From Candidatus Changshengia sp. (GTDB taxonomy: Bacteria > Chloroflexota > Dormibacteria > Aeolococcales > Aeolococcaceae), in the NCBI GenBank assembly GCA_003134115.1, contig PLAK01000092.1, positions 4,926 through 41,678 on the forward strand: DNA of 36,753 bases, read 5' to 3'. A program made the translations under genes and the position numbers. Of this stretch, positions 1-6,311 are shown piece by piece (position 1 is the first letter of the stretch; the number at the start of each line of letters is the position of its first letter). The notes below the pieces were generated by a model. That model had not been told where the DNA came from. It ran no database searches and saw nothing but the letters and a program-made list of their open reading frames with translations.

Positions 1-17
1 GCGCGGCTCAGCCGCGC
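1..17. terminator. GC-rich hairpin at window edge
   Basis: Bases 1-7 (GCGCGGC) and 11-17 (GCCGCGC) form a perfect 7-bp stem around a 3-base loop. The window starts here, so the stem may extend upstream. It could close an upstream gene, but no T-run follows. The rest of 18-85 shows no convincing gene. Confidence 0.3.
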
Positions 18-85
18 TCGGCTCACCCCGCCCATGGAGCTGGACGGCTTCCAGTGGCTGCATCCGCCGCGCCACCCACCCCCAC

Positions 86-91
86 TAGAGT
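86..91 (+). promoter_or_regulatory. -10 element of cofC, leaderless type
   Basis: TAGAGT fits the TANNNT -10 pattern and ends 7 bases before the chosen cofC ATG at 99. Transcription would then start at or next to the start codon. No -35 hexamer and no Shine-Dalgarno sequence are visible. Confidence 0.45.
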
Positions 92-98
92 CCGATGG

Positions 99-719
99 AT
101 GGGACAAGCGGCGCAGATCGTCGTGCTGATCAAGGAGCCGGGCACCGCGAAGACCCGCCTGGCCGCCGCTCTCTCGGCCGCCGAGCGCCTGCGCCTCGCC
201 GAGGAGTGCGCCGTCCGGGCACTCACGGCCGCCCAGGAGGTGGCGGGCACCATCGCGGTCTGCGGCGGGCCGGGGGCGGCCAACCTGGCCCGCCGGTGCG
301 GGGCGGAGGCCCTCGTCGAGGAGCACCCCGCGGGTCAGAACCGTGCCGCGGAACGCGGCCTGGCCGAGGTGCTCGCCCGGGGAGGCTCCGGCTGCCTGGT
401 GCTCAGCTCCGATCTTCCCCTCGTCGATGCGGGCAGCCTGCGCCGCCTGCTCGAGCACGCGGGGACGGTCGAGGGGCCGGTCGCGGTGGTGGCACCGGCG
501 CTCGGCCGCGAGGGCACCAACGCGCTCTACCTGCGGCCGATTGGCGACTTCGACCTGCAGTTCGGGGAGGCGTCCCTCCCCCGCTTCGCGGCCGAGGCGA
601 GGCGGCGGGGGCGGGCGCTGGTCGTCCACCGGGAGCCGGCCCTGGCCCTCGACCTGGACGAGCCGGATGACCTGGCCACCCTGGACCGCTGGCGGGCCGC
701 CTCGGGCGAGACCGGGTGA
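99..719 (+). CDS. cofC: 2-phospho-L-lactate (or PEP) guanylyltransferase, F420 pathway
   Basis: This 206-residue cytoplasmic nucleotidyltransferase activates a phospho-acid (2-phospholactate, PEP or 3-phosphoglycerate, depending on lineage) with GTP for the F420 side chain. The N-terminal IVLIKEPGTAKTRLA-type nucleotide loop, the SSDLPLV metal-binding motif and the GTNAL motif are characteristic of the CofC/FbiD family. ATG 99 was chosen over an upstream GTG at 54 because homology begins right after it and a -10 element sits just upstream. The stop overlaps the cofE start as GTGA (716-719), so the two are translationally coupled. The acid substrate cannot be told from sequence. Confidence 0.9.
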   Translation: MGQAAQIVVLIKEPGTAKTRLAAALSAAERLRLAEECAVRALTAAQEVAGTIAVCGGPGAANLARRCGAEALVEEHPAGQNRAAERGLAEVLARGGSGCLVLSSDLPLVDAGSLRRLLEHAGTVEGPVAVVAPALGREGTNALYLRPIGDFDLQFGEASLPRFAAEARRRGRALVVHREPALALDLDEPDDLATLDRWRAASGETG

Positions 720-1468
720 GCGTCGGGAAGGCCGGCGGGCTCGAGCTCCACGGCATCGAGGGTCTGCCCGAGATCGTGAGCGGCGATGATCTCGGCGGGC
801 TGATCGCGGCGCGAGCCGCCCCGCTCCGCTCCGGCGACATCGTCGTGGTGGCCCAGAAGGTGGTCTCCAAGGCGGAGGGGAGGCTGCGCAACCTCGCCGC
901 GGTGGCGCCAGGTCCCCGGGCACGGGAGCTGGCCGAGCGGCTGCACGCCGACCCGCGCATGGTCCAGGTGGTCCTCGACGAGAGCGTCCGCGTGGTCCGC
1001 TCCGATCGCGTCCTCATCGTCGAGACCCGTCACGGATTCGTCTGTGCCAACGCCGGGGTCGACCGGTCAAACGTGCCCGGGGCGGACGTCGCCTGCCTCC
1101 TGCCGGAGGACTGCGACCGGAGCGCGGAGGAGCTGCGCCGGCGCATCGCCGAGGTGGCGGGAGCGGAAGTCGGGGTGGTGATCAGCGACACCTTCGGCCG
1201 CCCCTGGCGGCTCGGCCTCTGCAACGTCGCCCTGGGGGTGGCCGGGATGCCGGCCACCGTCGACTACCGGGGCAGCCCCGACGACTTCGGCATGCCCCTG
1301 CACGCCACCGTGGTGGCAGTGGCCGACGAGATCGCCGCGGCCGCCGAGATGGTCATGGGCAAGACCCGGCGAATCCCAGCGGTGGTCATCCGCGGGCTAG
1401 CGCTCGAGGGCCCCGCGGGCAGTGGGCAGGAGCTGGTGCGCACCTCCGACCTGGACCTATTCCGGTGA
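716..1468 (+). CDS. cofE: Coenzyme F420-0:L-glutamate ligase
   Basis: This 250-residue GTP-dependent ligase adds gamma-linked glutamates to F420-0. Family signatures include the VVSKAEGR motif, ANAGVDRSN, and SDTFGRPWR followed by a GLCNVALGVAGM stretch. The length matches stand-alone CofE. There is no C-terminal nitroreductase domain as found in actinobacterial FbiB, so dehydro-F420 reduction, if it occurs, must be encoded elsewhere. The GTG start overlaps the cofC stop, and cofD begins 4 bases after the stop, giving a compact operon. Confidence 0.93.
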   Translation: MSVGKAGGLELHGIEGLPEIVSGDDLGGLIAARAAPLRSGDIVVVAQKVVSKAEGRLRNLAAVAPGPRARELAERLHADPRMVQVVLDESVRVVRSDRVLIVETRHGFVCANAGVDRSNVPGADVACLLPEDCDRSAEELRRRIAEVAGAEVGVVISDTFGRPWRLGLCNVALGVAGMPATVDYRGSPDDFGMPLHATVVAVADEIAAAAEMVMGKTRRIPAVVIRGLALEGPAGSGQELVRTSDLDLFR

Positions 1469-1472
1469 TCCG

Positions 1473-2390
1473 GTGAGGGTTGCGGTCCTGGCCGGGGGGA
1501 CCGGTGCGGCCCGGCTCGCCTGCGGGCTGGCGCAGGCCCTGGCTCCGGGAGAGCTCAGCGTGATCACCAACACCGCCGACGACGAGGAGATGTGGGGGCT
1601 GCTGGTCTGTCCCGACACCGACGCCGTCCTCTACCGGCTCGCCGGTCTCTTCAACGCCGACGCGGGTTTCGGAGTTCGTGACGAGAGCTTCCACGCCCTC
1701 GAGACGCTCGGTCTGCTGGGTGAGCCGGTCTGGTTTGGGCTCGGCGATCGCGACCTCGGCCTCCACCTCCTGCGGGCCTCCCTGCGGCGGCGGGGCATGA
1801 CCCTCACGGAGGCGGTCGCCGAGATCGGCCGGCGGCTGGGCTTGAACGTGGCCGTCATCCCGATGAGCGACGACCCGGTGCGCACCCGGGTCGCGACCGA
1901 AGCCGGCGAGCTGAGCTTCCAGGAGTGGTTCGTCGGCGAGCGTTGCGAGCCGCCGGTCCGCGGCCTGCGCTTCGAGGGCCTGGAGGCCGCGCTGCCGGCC
2001 CCGGCCGCGGTGCAGGCGGTCCGCGCGGCGGATCTGGTGGTGATCGGCCCGTCCAACCCTCTGCTCAGCGTGGACCCGATCACCGCCCTGATCGGCCCTC
2101 ACCTGGAGAGGGAGCGCGTGATCGCCATCGCCCCGATCATCGGGGGCCGCGCCCTGAAGGGACCGACGGTTGCCCTGATGGCGCAGCTCGGCGAGGAGCC
2201 CACCGCCCTCGGGGTGGCGCGCCACTACGCCGGGCTGGCCTCCGGCTTCGTCCTGGACGCGGCCGACCGCGAACTGTCAGACGCCGTCGCCCGGCTGGGG
2301 ATGAGTCCCCATGTTCTCGACACCGTGATGGCGGGCGCGGAGGGCGAGGAGCGGCTGGCGCGCGAGGTGCTCGCCCTCGGCAGGGGCTGA
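1473..2390 (+). CDS. cofD: 2-phospho-L-lactate transferase (F420-0 or dehydro-F420-0 synthase)
   Basis: This 305-residue enzyme transfers the phospho-acid moiety of the CofC product onto the deazaflavin FO. The N-terminal VAVLAGGTGAARLACGLA loop, NTADDEEMWGL and PDTDAVLYRLAG are typical CofD/FbiA motifs, and IGPSNPLLS lies in the second half. The open frame extends back to 1422, but GTG 1473 follows the cofE stop by 4 bases and places the conserved loop at the N-terminus, so it is the better start. FO synthase (fbiC or cofG/cofH) is not in this window. The gene is convergent with an ABC permease, with only 14 bases between the stops. Confidence 0.93.
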   Translation: MRVAVLAGGTGAARLACGLAQALAPGELSVITNTADDEEMWGLLVCPDTDAVLYRLAGLFNADAGFGVRDESFHALETLGLLGEPVWFGLGDRDLGLHLLRASLRRRGMTLTEAVAEIGRRLGLNVAVIPMSDDPVRTRVATEAGELSFQEWFVGERCEPPVRGLRFEGLEAALPAPAAVQAVRAADLVVIGPSNPLLSVDPITALIGPHLERERVIAIAPIIGGRALKGPTVALMAQLGEEPTALGVARHYAGLASGFVLDAADRELSDAVARLGMSPHVLDTVMAGAEGEERLAREVLALGRG

Positions 2391-2404
2391 AGAACCCCCA
2401 CCGG

Positions 2405-3115
2405 TCACTGAACCGGCGCTGCCGGCCGCCCGCGCCGGACTCGAACCCGAAGCGACCAGCCGGCAGCGGCGATGGCGAGCAGCGCGACCACGTACACCAG
2501 GCTGTGCACCAGCATCAGGCCCACCGGGTCGGCGGGGAAGCCGCCCGCCAGGTAGGCGAGCTGGATGGGGCCATTCATGGGGAGGATGCCGTTGACCCAC
2601 GCCCCTCCGCTGAGCGCCAGCTGGATGCCCACCAGGCCGATGATGACCAGCGTCCCCTCCAGGTCATGGGGCAGGATGGCGGCCACCGCCAGGCCCAGGG
2701 AGACGGCGATCGGGGGGACCAGCAGGCAGGAGCCGAAGAGCGCGGCCACCGACACGGGAGCGGACGCGAGGGTCATCGCCACGCCGACGAGCGCGGCGAA
2801 CGCGGTGCCCCCGCCGAGCAGGAGGAGGAACCGTCCGAGCATCAGTTCGGCGGGACGGAAGCCGATCAGCACCAGCCGCGGCTCGGCCTCCCGCGCCGCC
2901 AGCACCGCGAAGAGGGCCGCGCAGGCCACCGACCAGCTCATGCCCAGGGCACCGAACTCGATCGCGCTCTCCTTACTCTGGCTCAGCATCGCGAGGTAGA
3001 GGGCGACCGGGAGCGCGACCAGGATGGCGAGGGCCAACCGGCGGCGGAGGAGCTGGCGACCCTGCATCTCGGCGGCGATGAGGGTGCGCTGCAGGAAGGC
3101 CCTCGCCCCCGTCAC
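2405..3115 (-). CDS. ABC-2 type exporter, permease subunit
   Basis: This is a 236-residue polytopic membrane protein with about six hydrophobic segments and a short Arg/Pro-rich cytoplasmic tail. It has no soluble domain and resembles small ABC-2 type permeases. The frame is open back to 3241, but GTG 3115 overlaps the ATPase stop as GTGA, which fixes the likely start and couples translation. It should form the membrane channel for the ATPase encoded at 3112-3813. The cargo cannot be inferred: no resistance, lantibiotic or polysaccharide genes lie nearby. Confidence 0.75.
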   Translation of the reverse strand: MTGARAFLQRTLIAAEMQGRQLLRRRLALAILVALPVALYLAMLSQSKESAIEFGALGMSWSVACAALFAVLAAREAEPRLVLIGFRPAELMLGRFLLLLGGGTAFAALVGVAMTLASAPVSVAALFGSCLLVPPIAVSLGLAVAAILPHDLEGTLVIIGLVGIQLALSGGAWVNGILPMNGPIQLAYLAGGFPADPVGLMLVHSLVYVVALLAIAAAGWSLRVRVRRGRPAAPVQ

Positions 3116-3813
3116 CGCCCGGCCTCCGGGAAGCCCGGCGGGCGGGGCGTGGGATGGGTCAGGTCCACGACGCGGTCGACTCGGGAGAGCTCGCTCAGCA
3201 TGTGGGTGACCACCAGGGTCGCCCGGCCGGCGGCACGCCACCGGCTGACGTGGTCCCAGAAGTTGACGTAGGAGCCGGTGTCGAACCCCTGGTAGGGCTC
3301 GTCGAGCAGCAGCACCTCCGGGTCACCGAGGAGCGCGAGGGCGAGGTTGAGCTTCTGCCGGGTCCCGCCCGAGAGATCCTTGGACACGGCTCCGTCGCCG
3401 ACCGGGAAGGCGAGCTCCTCGAGCAGCTGCCGCCCGGCGGCCACGGCCTCCTTGCGGCTCAGCCCAAACGCAGCGCCGAAGAGCGCCAGGTGCTCGTCGG
3501 CATTCAGGAGCTCCAGCAGCCCGGGTTCCTGGGGGCAGTACCCGATGCGACCGCGCTCCTCCACCCTCCCGGCATCGGGACGGGTGATCCCCGCGCAGAT
3601 CCGCAGCAGGGTGCTCTTGCCGCACCCGTTCTCGCCCACCAGGGCGACCACCTCGCCGGGGTGAACGGTCAGGTCGACCCCGTCCAGGACGTGCTTGGCC
3701 CCGTAGTGCTTGACGATCCCGGAGGCAGCCACGAGCGGGCCCCTCCCCCGGCCGGGGAGGTTGGCGCCATCGCCGGTGCCGGTGCCGGTGCCGGTCGCAG
3801 AGGCTGCCGTCAC
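3112..3813 (-). CDS. ABC exporter, ATP-binding subunit
   Basis: This 233-residue single nucleotide-binding domain has Walker A (GENGCGKST), Q-loop (YCPQEPG), signature (LSGGTRQK), Walker B (LLLDEPYQG) and an H-loop histidine (VTHML). The first ~26 residues are a low-complexity Gly/Thr-rich stretch encoded by a GCCGGT repeat and fall outside the conserved domain. The GTG start at 3813 overlaps the stop of a putative 13-codon leader ORF. The downstream permease overlaps its stop. Family and arrangement indicate an exporter; the substrate is unknown. Confidence 0.85.
   Translation of the reverse strand: MTAASATGTGTGTGDGANLPGRGRGPLVAASGIVKHYGAKHVLDGVDLTVHPGEVVALVGENGCGKSTLLRICAGITRPDAGRVEERGRIGYCPQEPGLLELLNADEHLALFGAAFGLSRKEAVAAGRQLLEELAFPVGDGAVSKDLSGGTRQKLNLALALLGDPEVLLLDEPYQGFDTGSYVNFWDHVSRWRAAGRATLVVTHMLSELSRVDRVVDLTHPTPRPPGFPEAGR
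3772..3795. repeat. GCCGGT hexamer repeat, four copies
   Basis: Four perfect tandem copies of GCCGGT lie inside the 5' end of the ABC ATPase gene and encode a Thr-Gly run on the minus strand. Copy-number change would add or remove two residues without a frameshift. Confidence 0.8.
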
Positions 3814-3851
3814 CGGCGTGCCATGCGCGGGCTCGGGTGATGGCGCGTCAT
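3810..3851 (-). CDS. Putative 13-codon leader ORF upstream of ABC ATPase
   Basis: ATG 3851 opens a short frame reading MTRHHPSPRMARR. Its TGA stop overlaps the GTG start of the ABC ATPase as GTGA. A TANNNT element (TAAGAT, 3865-3860) ends 8 bases before the ATG, so this would be the first codon of a leaderless transcript. It could recruit ribosomes and hand them to the ATPase gene, which has no obvious Shine-Dalgarno sequence. The peptide is basic, with two adjacent His and four Arg. The call rests on position and overlap only. Confidence 0.35.
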   Translation of the reverse strand: MTRHHPSPRMARR

Positions 3852-3859
3852 CTGACCAG

Positions 3860-3865
3860 ATCTTA
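3860..3865 (-). promoter_or_regulatory. -10 element of the ABC exporter operon
   Basis: The minus strand reads GATAAGAT; TAAGAT fits TANNNT. Transcription would start about 7-8 bases downstream, at the ATG of the putative leader ORF. The remaining bases of 3866-3996 show no recognisable gene. Confidence 0.4.
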
Positions 3866-3996
3866 TCGAGCGCGTTGGCCGCGCCCCGGATGGCGATCGC
3901 CGGCCGCGGACGGATGCTCAGAGGTCACCCCGCAAGGCCCTGGCCGAGGGCCGCCCCCATGGCGCGTTGCCCGGTGAGCCCCCGCGGCTCGCCGCC

Positions 3997-4230
3997 TCAG
4001 GCGGCGGGGGGGAGGTGGCGCCGATCGATCTGCTTGCTGGCGGCCTGGGGGTTGCCCCAGGTGACGCTGCCGTTGGGCCACACCATCGCCGTGGTCCGCG
4101 GGGGCCGTTCGGCGTGGATCTCACCGCCCGCGATGTAGACGGGCCGATGCAGACGGCGTGCCTCCGCCTTGGCGCACTGGAACAGCTCGATGTCGATGCG
4201 TGTCGACGCCTGCTTCACCGCTGTGGTCAA
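3997..4230 (-). CDS. Hypothetical 77-residue protein
   Basis: I do not recognise this protein. The TTG start at 4230 is preceded by GGAGAG (4243-4238) at a 7-base spacing, and a TATAGT -10 element (4281-4276) lies further upstream. The N-terminus is a short polar strand followed by a predicted helix (ELFQCAKAEARRL). A Gly/Trp-containing middle (MVWPNGSVTWGNP) and a basic tail follow. The length and first segment are compatible with a small DNA-binding protein, but no family motif is clear. It lies downstream of malQ with its own promoter. The stop sits in the loop of a 7-bp CGCCGCC/GGCGGCG hairpin (3990-4006). Confidence 0.5.
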   Translation of the reverse strand: MTTAVKQASTRIDIELFQCAKAEARRLHRPVYIAGGEIHAERPPRTTAMVWPNGSVTWGNPQAASKQIDRRHLPPAA

Positions 4231-4275
4231 CGTGGGACTCTCCGTTCGGGCATCCTCGGCCCGGTTGCTCCGTCA

Positions 4276-4281
4276 ACTATA
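4276..4281 (-). promoter_or_regulatory. -10 element for the 77-residue ORF
   Basis: TATAGT on the minus strand lies just past the malQ stop, in one of the few AT-rich patches of the region. No good -35 hexamer is seen. It leaves a leader of about 40 bases before the TTG start. Confidence 0.45.
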
Positions 4282-4310
4282 TCACGTCGTCCAGGGTCAC
4301 TCTGGGGCGA

Positions 4311-6197
4311 TCAAACTCCCTGCTCTCTGCCCGAAGCACGCCGCCGGCCCGCCGGTTTGCGAGCCAATATGCCGGCCAGCTGCCGGGCCATGGGGAGCTC
4401 CTGGAGGCGCTCACGGGGCAGGGGCAGCGCCAAGGACCAATTCGGACTCTCGCCCGCGCTGCCCGGCTGATTCGGTCGCTCCTGAACCTCGGCGACGTCC
4501 TCCAGGGTGGCGGCGAGCAGGGTGCATCGGGAGCCGGCCAGGCGGCGGTGAGCATGGACCACCGCGGCCGAGCTCTCCGCATCGCGGGGCGGGCCACCAT
4601 CCTGGCGGATGCGCTCCACCAGCTCCTCGGTGGCGGATGCGCTGGCGGGCAGCCCGCTCCGGCGCCTTGCCCGCAGGTCGCTGCCGTCCCAGAGTCCGGT
4701 GACGGTGGGCAGGTCGTGGGTCGTCACCGCCGCCAGCGCCTGGCGCGGCCAGCGCGCGGGGGGGCGGTCCTCGAAGAGGAGGACCACGTAGCTGAGGAGC
4801 CCCCGCCGGCGCAGCCGGGAGCGGAGTCCGGCGGGGACGGTTCCCAGGTCCTCGCCGATCACCGTGGCCCGGTGGCGGACCGACTCGAGGGCGACGATGC
4901 CGAGCAGGTCGCCGGCGGGGTACTCGAGGTAGCAGCCGTCGGCCGGTCCTCCCCCCGACGGGATGCACCAGAGCCGCTGCAGCCCCATGACGTGGTCGAT
5001 GCGCAGGCCGGCTCCCTCCCGCAGGTTGGCCCGAAGCGTCTCGATGAAGGGGCCGTACCCGGCCGTCCGCAGCTTCCAGGGATCGAAGGCCGCGATGCCC
5101 CAATCCTGACCCAGCGTGTTGAAGGTGTCGGGAGGGGCTCCCACCGTCACCCCGGGAACGACCAGATCCTGCCAGAGCCAGGCGTCGGCGCCCCCGGGAT
5201 GGAAGCCCACGGCGAGATCGCGGATCAGCGGGAGGGCGGCGCCGGCCTCTTCCAGCTGACGATCCAATTGCAGCTGCACCCAGGCGTGGAACCGCACCCG
5301 CCCCGCCAGCTCCTCCGCCGCGGCCCGGATGGCCGTGGGGTCGCGCCGCGCGAGCGGGCGCGGCCAGTTGCGCCAGTCCCTCCCGTGGCGCTCCGCCAGC
5401 GCGCAGAAGAGGCCGAAGTCACGGAGGCGCGGCCGCGCCTCCAGCGCCACCTCCGCCTCTCCCGGGTCGGCGGTGTCGATGAACTCCCGCTCGAGGGCGC
5501 GCATCTTGAGCAGGGCGACCTGGTCGCGATCGATCCGGCGATCGCGGTTCAGCAGGCGGGCGGCGGCCGCCAGGTCGCTGACGTCGGTGTCTCCACCGGC
5601 GCGCTCCGGGCGCAGGTAGAGGGGATCGAGGAAGAGCCGGCTGGTGGGGAAGTACGGGCTCGGCTCGATGGGGAGGAGGGGCAGCCCGGCGTGGAGCGGG
5701 TTGACCAGCAGCGTCGCGGCTCCGAGCCCCGCCGCCCAGCCGGCGAGCCCGGCGAGGTCGGTGAGGTCCCCGATGCCCCAGCTTGCCGCCGAGCGGGTCG
5801 CGTAGAGCTGGACCGCGAAGCCGAAGCCCCGCACGGCGGGGAGGTGGCAGCGGGGCGGGGTCACCACCAGGAGGCGGCTCCGGCCGCCCGCGTGGAGGCG
5901 GTGGTACCCGAGCGGGAGGTCGGCGGGCAGCCGCTCGCCGCAGGCCCGCGTGGAGCCGTCCTCCAGCTCGATCTCCGACGATGCCGACGAAGCCCCCTCC
6001 TCGTCGCCGCCTGCCCGCGGGCACTCCCCCTGGACGACGACCAGCGGCCGGTCATCGTCCAGGTCGGGGCGGCGTCGATCGGCGCCAAGGGCGGCCAGCA
6101 GGGCATCAACGGTCTCCGCGGACGCGCTGCTGCGGCTGCCGCCGGTGCTGACGTGGTGGGGCAGGAGACCCCAGGCTCTCGGGCTCGGCGCGGTCAT
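4311..6197 (-). CDS. malQ: 4-alpha-glucanotransferase (amylomaltase, GH77)
   Basis: This 628-residue cytoplasmic enzyme transfers alpha-1,4-glucan segments between maltodextrins. GH77 hallmarks are present: SWGIGDLTDL near residues 139-148, the catalytic nucleophile Asp401 in RIDH, the acid/base Glu449 in GEDLGTVP and the third carboxylate Asp495 in THDLP. An N-terminal ~120-residue region of beta-rich, variable sequence precedes the barrel, as in many long MalQ proteins. It is divergent from the debranching enzyme glgX, and the two together should handle maltodextrin and glycogen breakdown. Confidence 0.95.
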   Translation of the reverse strand: MTAPSPRAWGLLPHHVSTGGSRSSASAETVDALLAALGADRRRPDLDDDRPLVVVQGECPRAGGDEEGASSASSEIELEDGSTRACGERLPADLPLGYHRLHAGGRSRLLVVTPPRCHLPAVRGFGFAVQLYATRSAASWGIGDLTDLAGLAGWAAGLGAATLLVNPLHAGLPLLPIEPSPYFPTSRLFLDPLYLRPERAGGDTDVSDLAAAARLLNRDRRIDRDQVALLKMRALEREFIDTADPGEAEVALEARPRLRDFGLFCALAERHGRDWRNWPRPLARRDPTAIRAAAEELAGRVRFHAWVQLQLDRQLEEAGAALPLIRDLAVGFHPGGADAWLWQDLVVPGVTVGAPPDTFNTLGQDWGIAAFDPWKLRTAGYGPFIETLRANLREGAGLRIDHVMGLQRLWCIPSGGGPADGCYLEYPAGDLLGIVALESVRHRATVIGEDLGTVPAGLRSRLRRRGLLSYVVLLFEDRPPARWPRQALAAVTTHDLPTVTGLWDGSDLRARRRSGLPASASATEELVERIRQDGGPPRDAESSAAVVHAHRRLAGSRCTLLAATLEDVAEVQERPNQPGSAGESPNWSLALPLPRERLQELPMARQLAGILARKPAGRRRASGREQGV

Positions 6198-6311
6198 GGG
6201 CCCGTATCATCGCCTCGGATCGGTACGAGGAGACGGTATCGTTGGCCGCCGGAGGCGGTTGCGAGATGGCGCCGTCCCGAGGGGAGCCGATCCCCAGCTG
6301 GAGTCGCCCGC
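6198..6311. promoter_or_regulatory. Divergent malQ/glgX intergenic region
   Basis: This 114-base region must hold both promoters. On the plus strand TATCAT (6205-6210) and TATCGT (6237-6242) are candidate -10 elements for glgX. No clear -35 boxes or ribosome-binding site were found, and no strong palindrome that would mark an operator. Confidence 0.4.

Noticed and set aside
1386-2225. 279-codon minus-strand frame opposite cofD
   Set aside because: Antisense shadow rich in Gln/Arg/Gly; cofD on the plus strand has clear family motifs.
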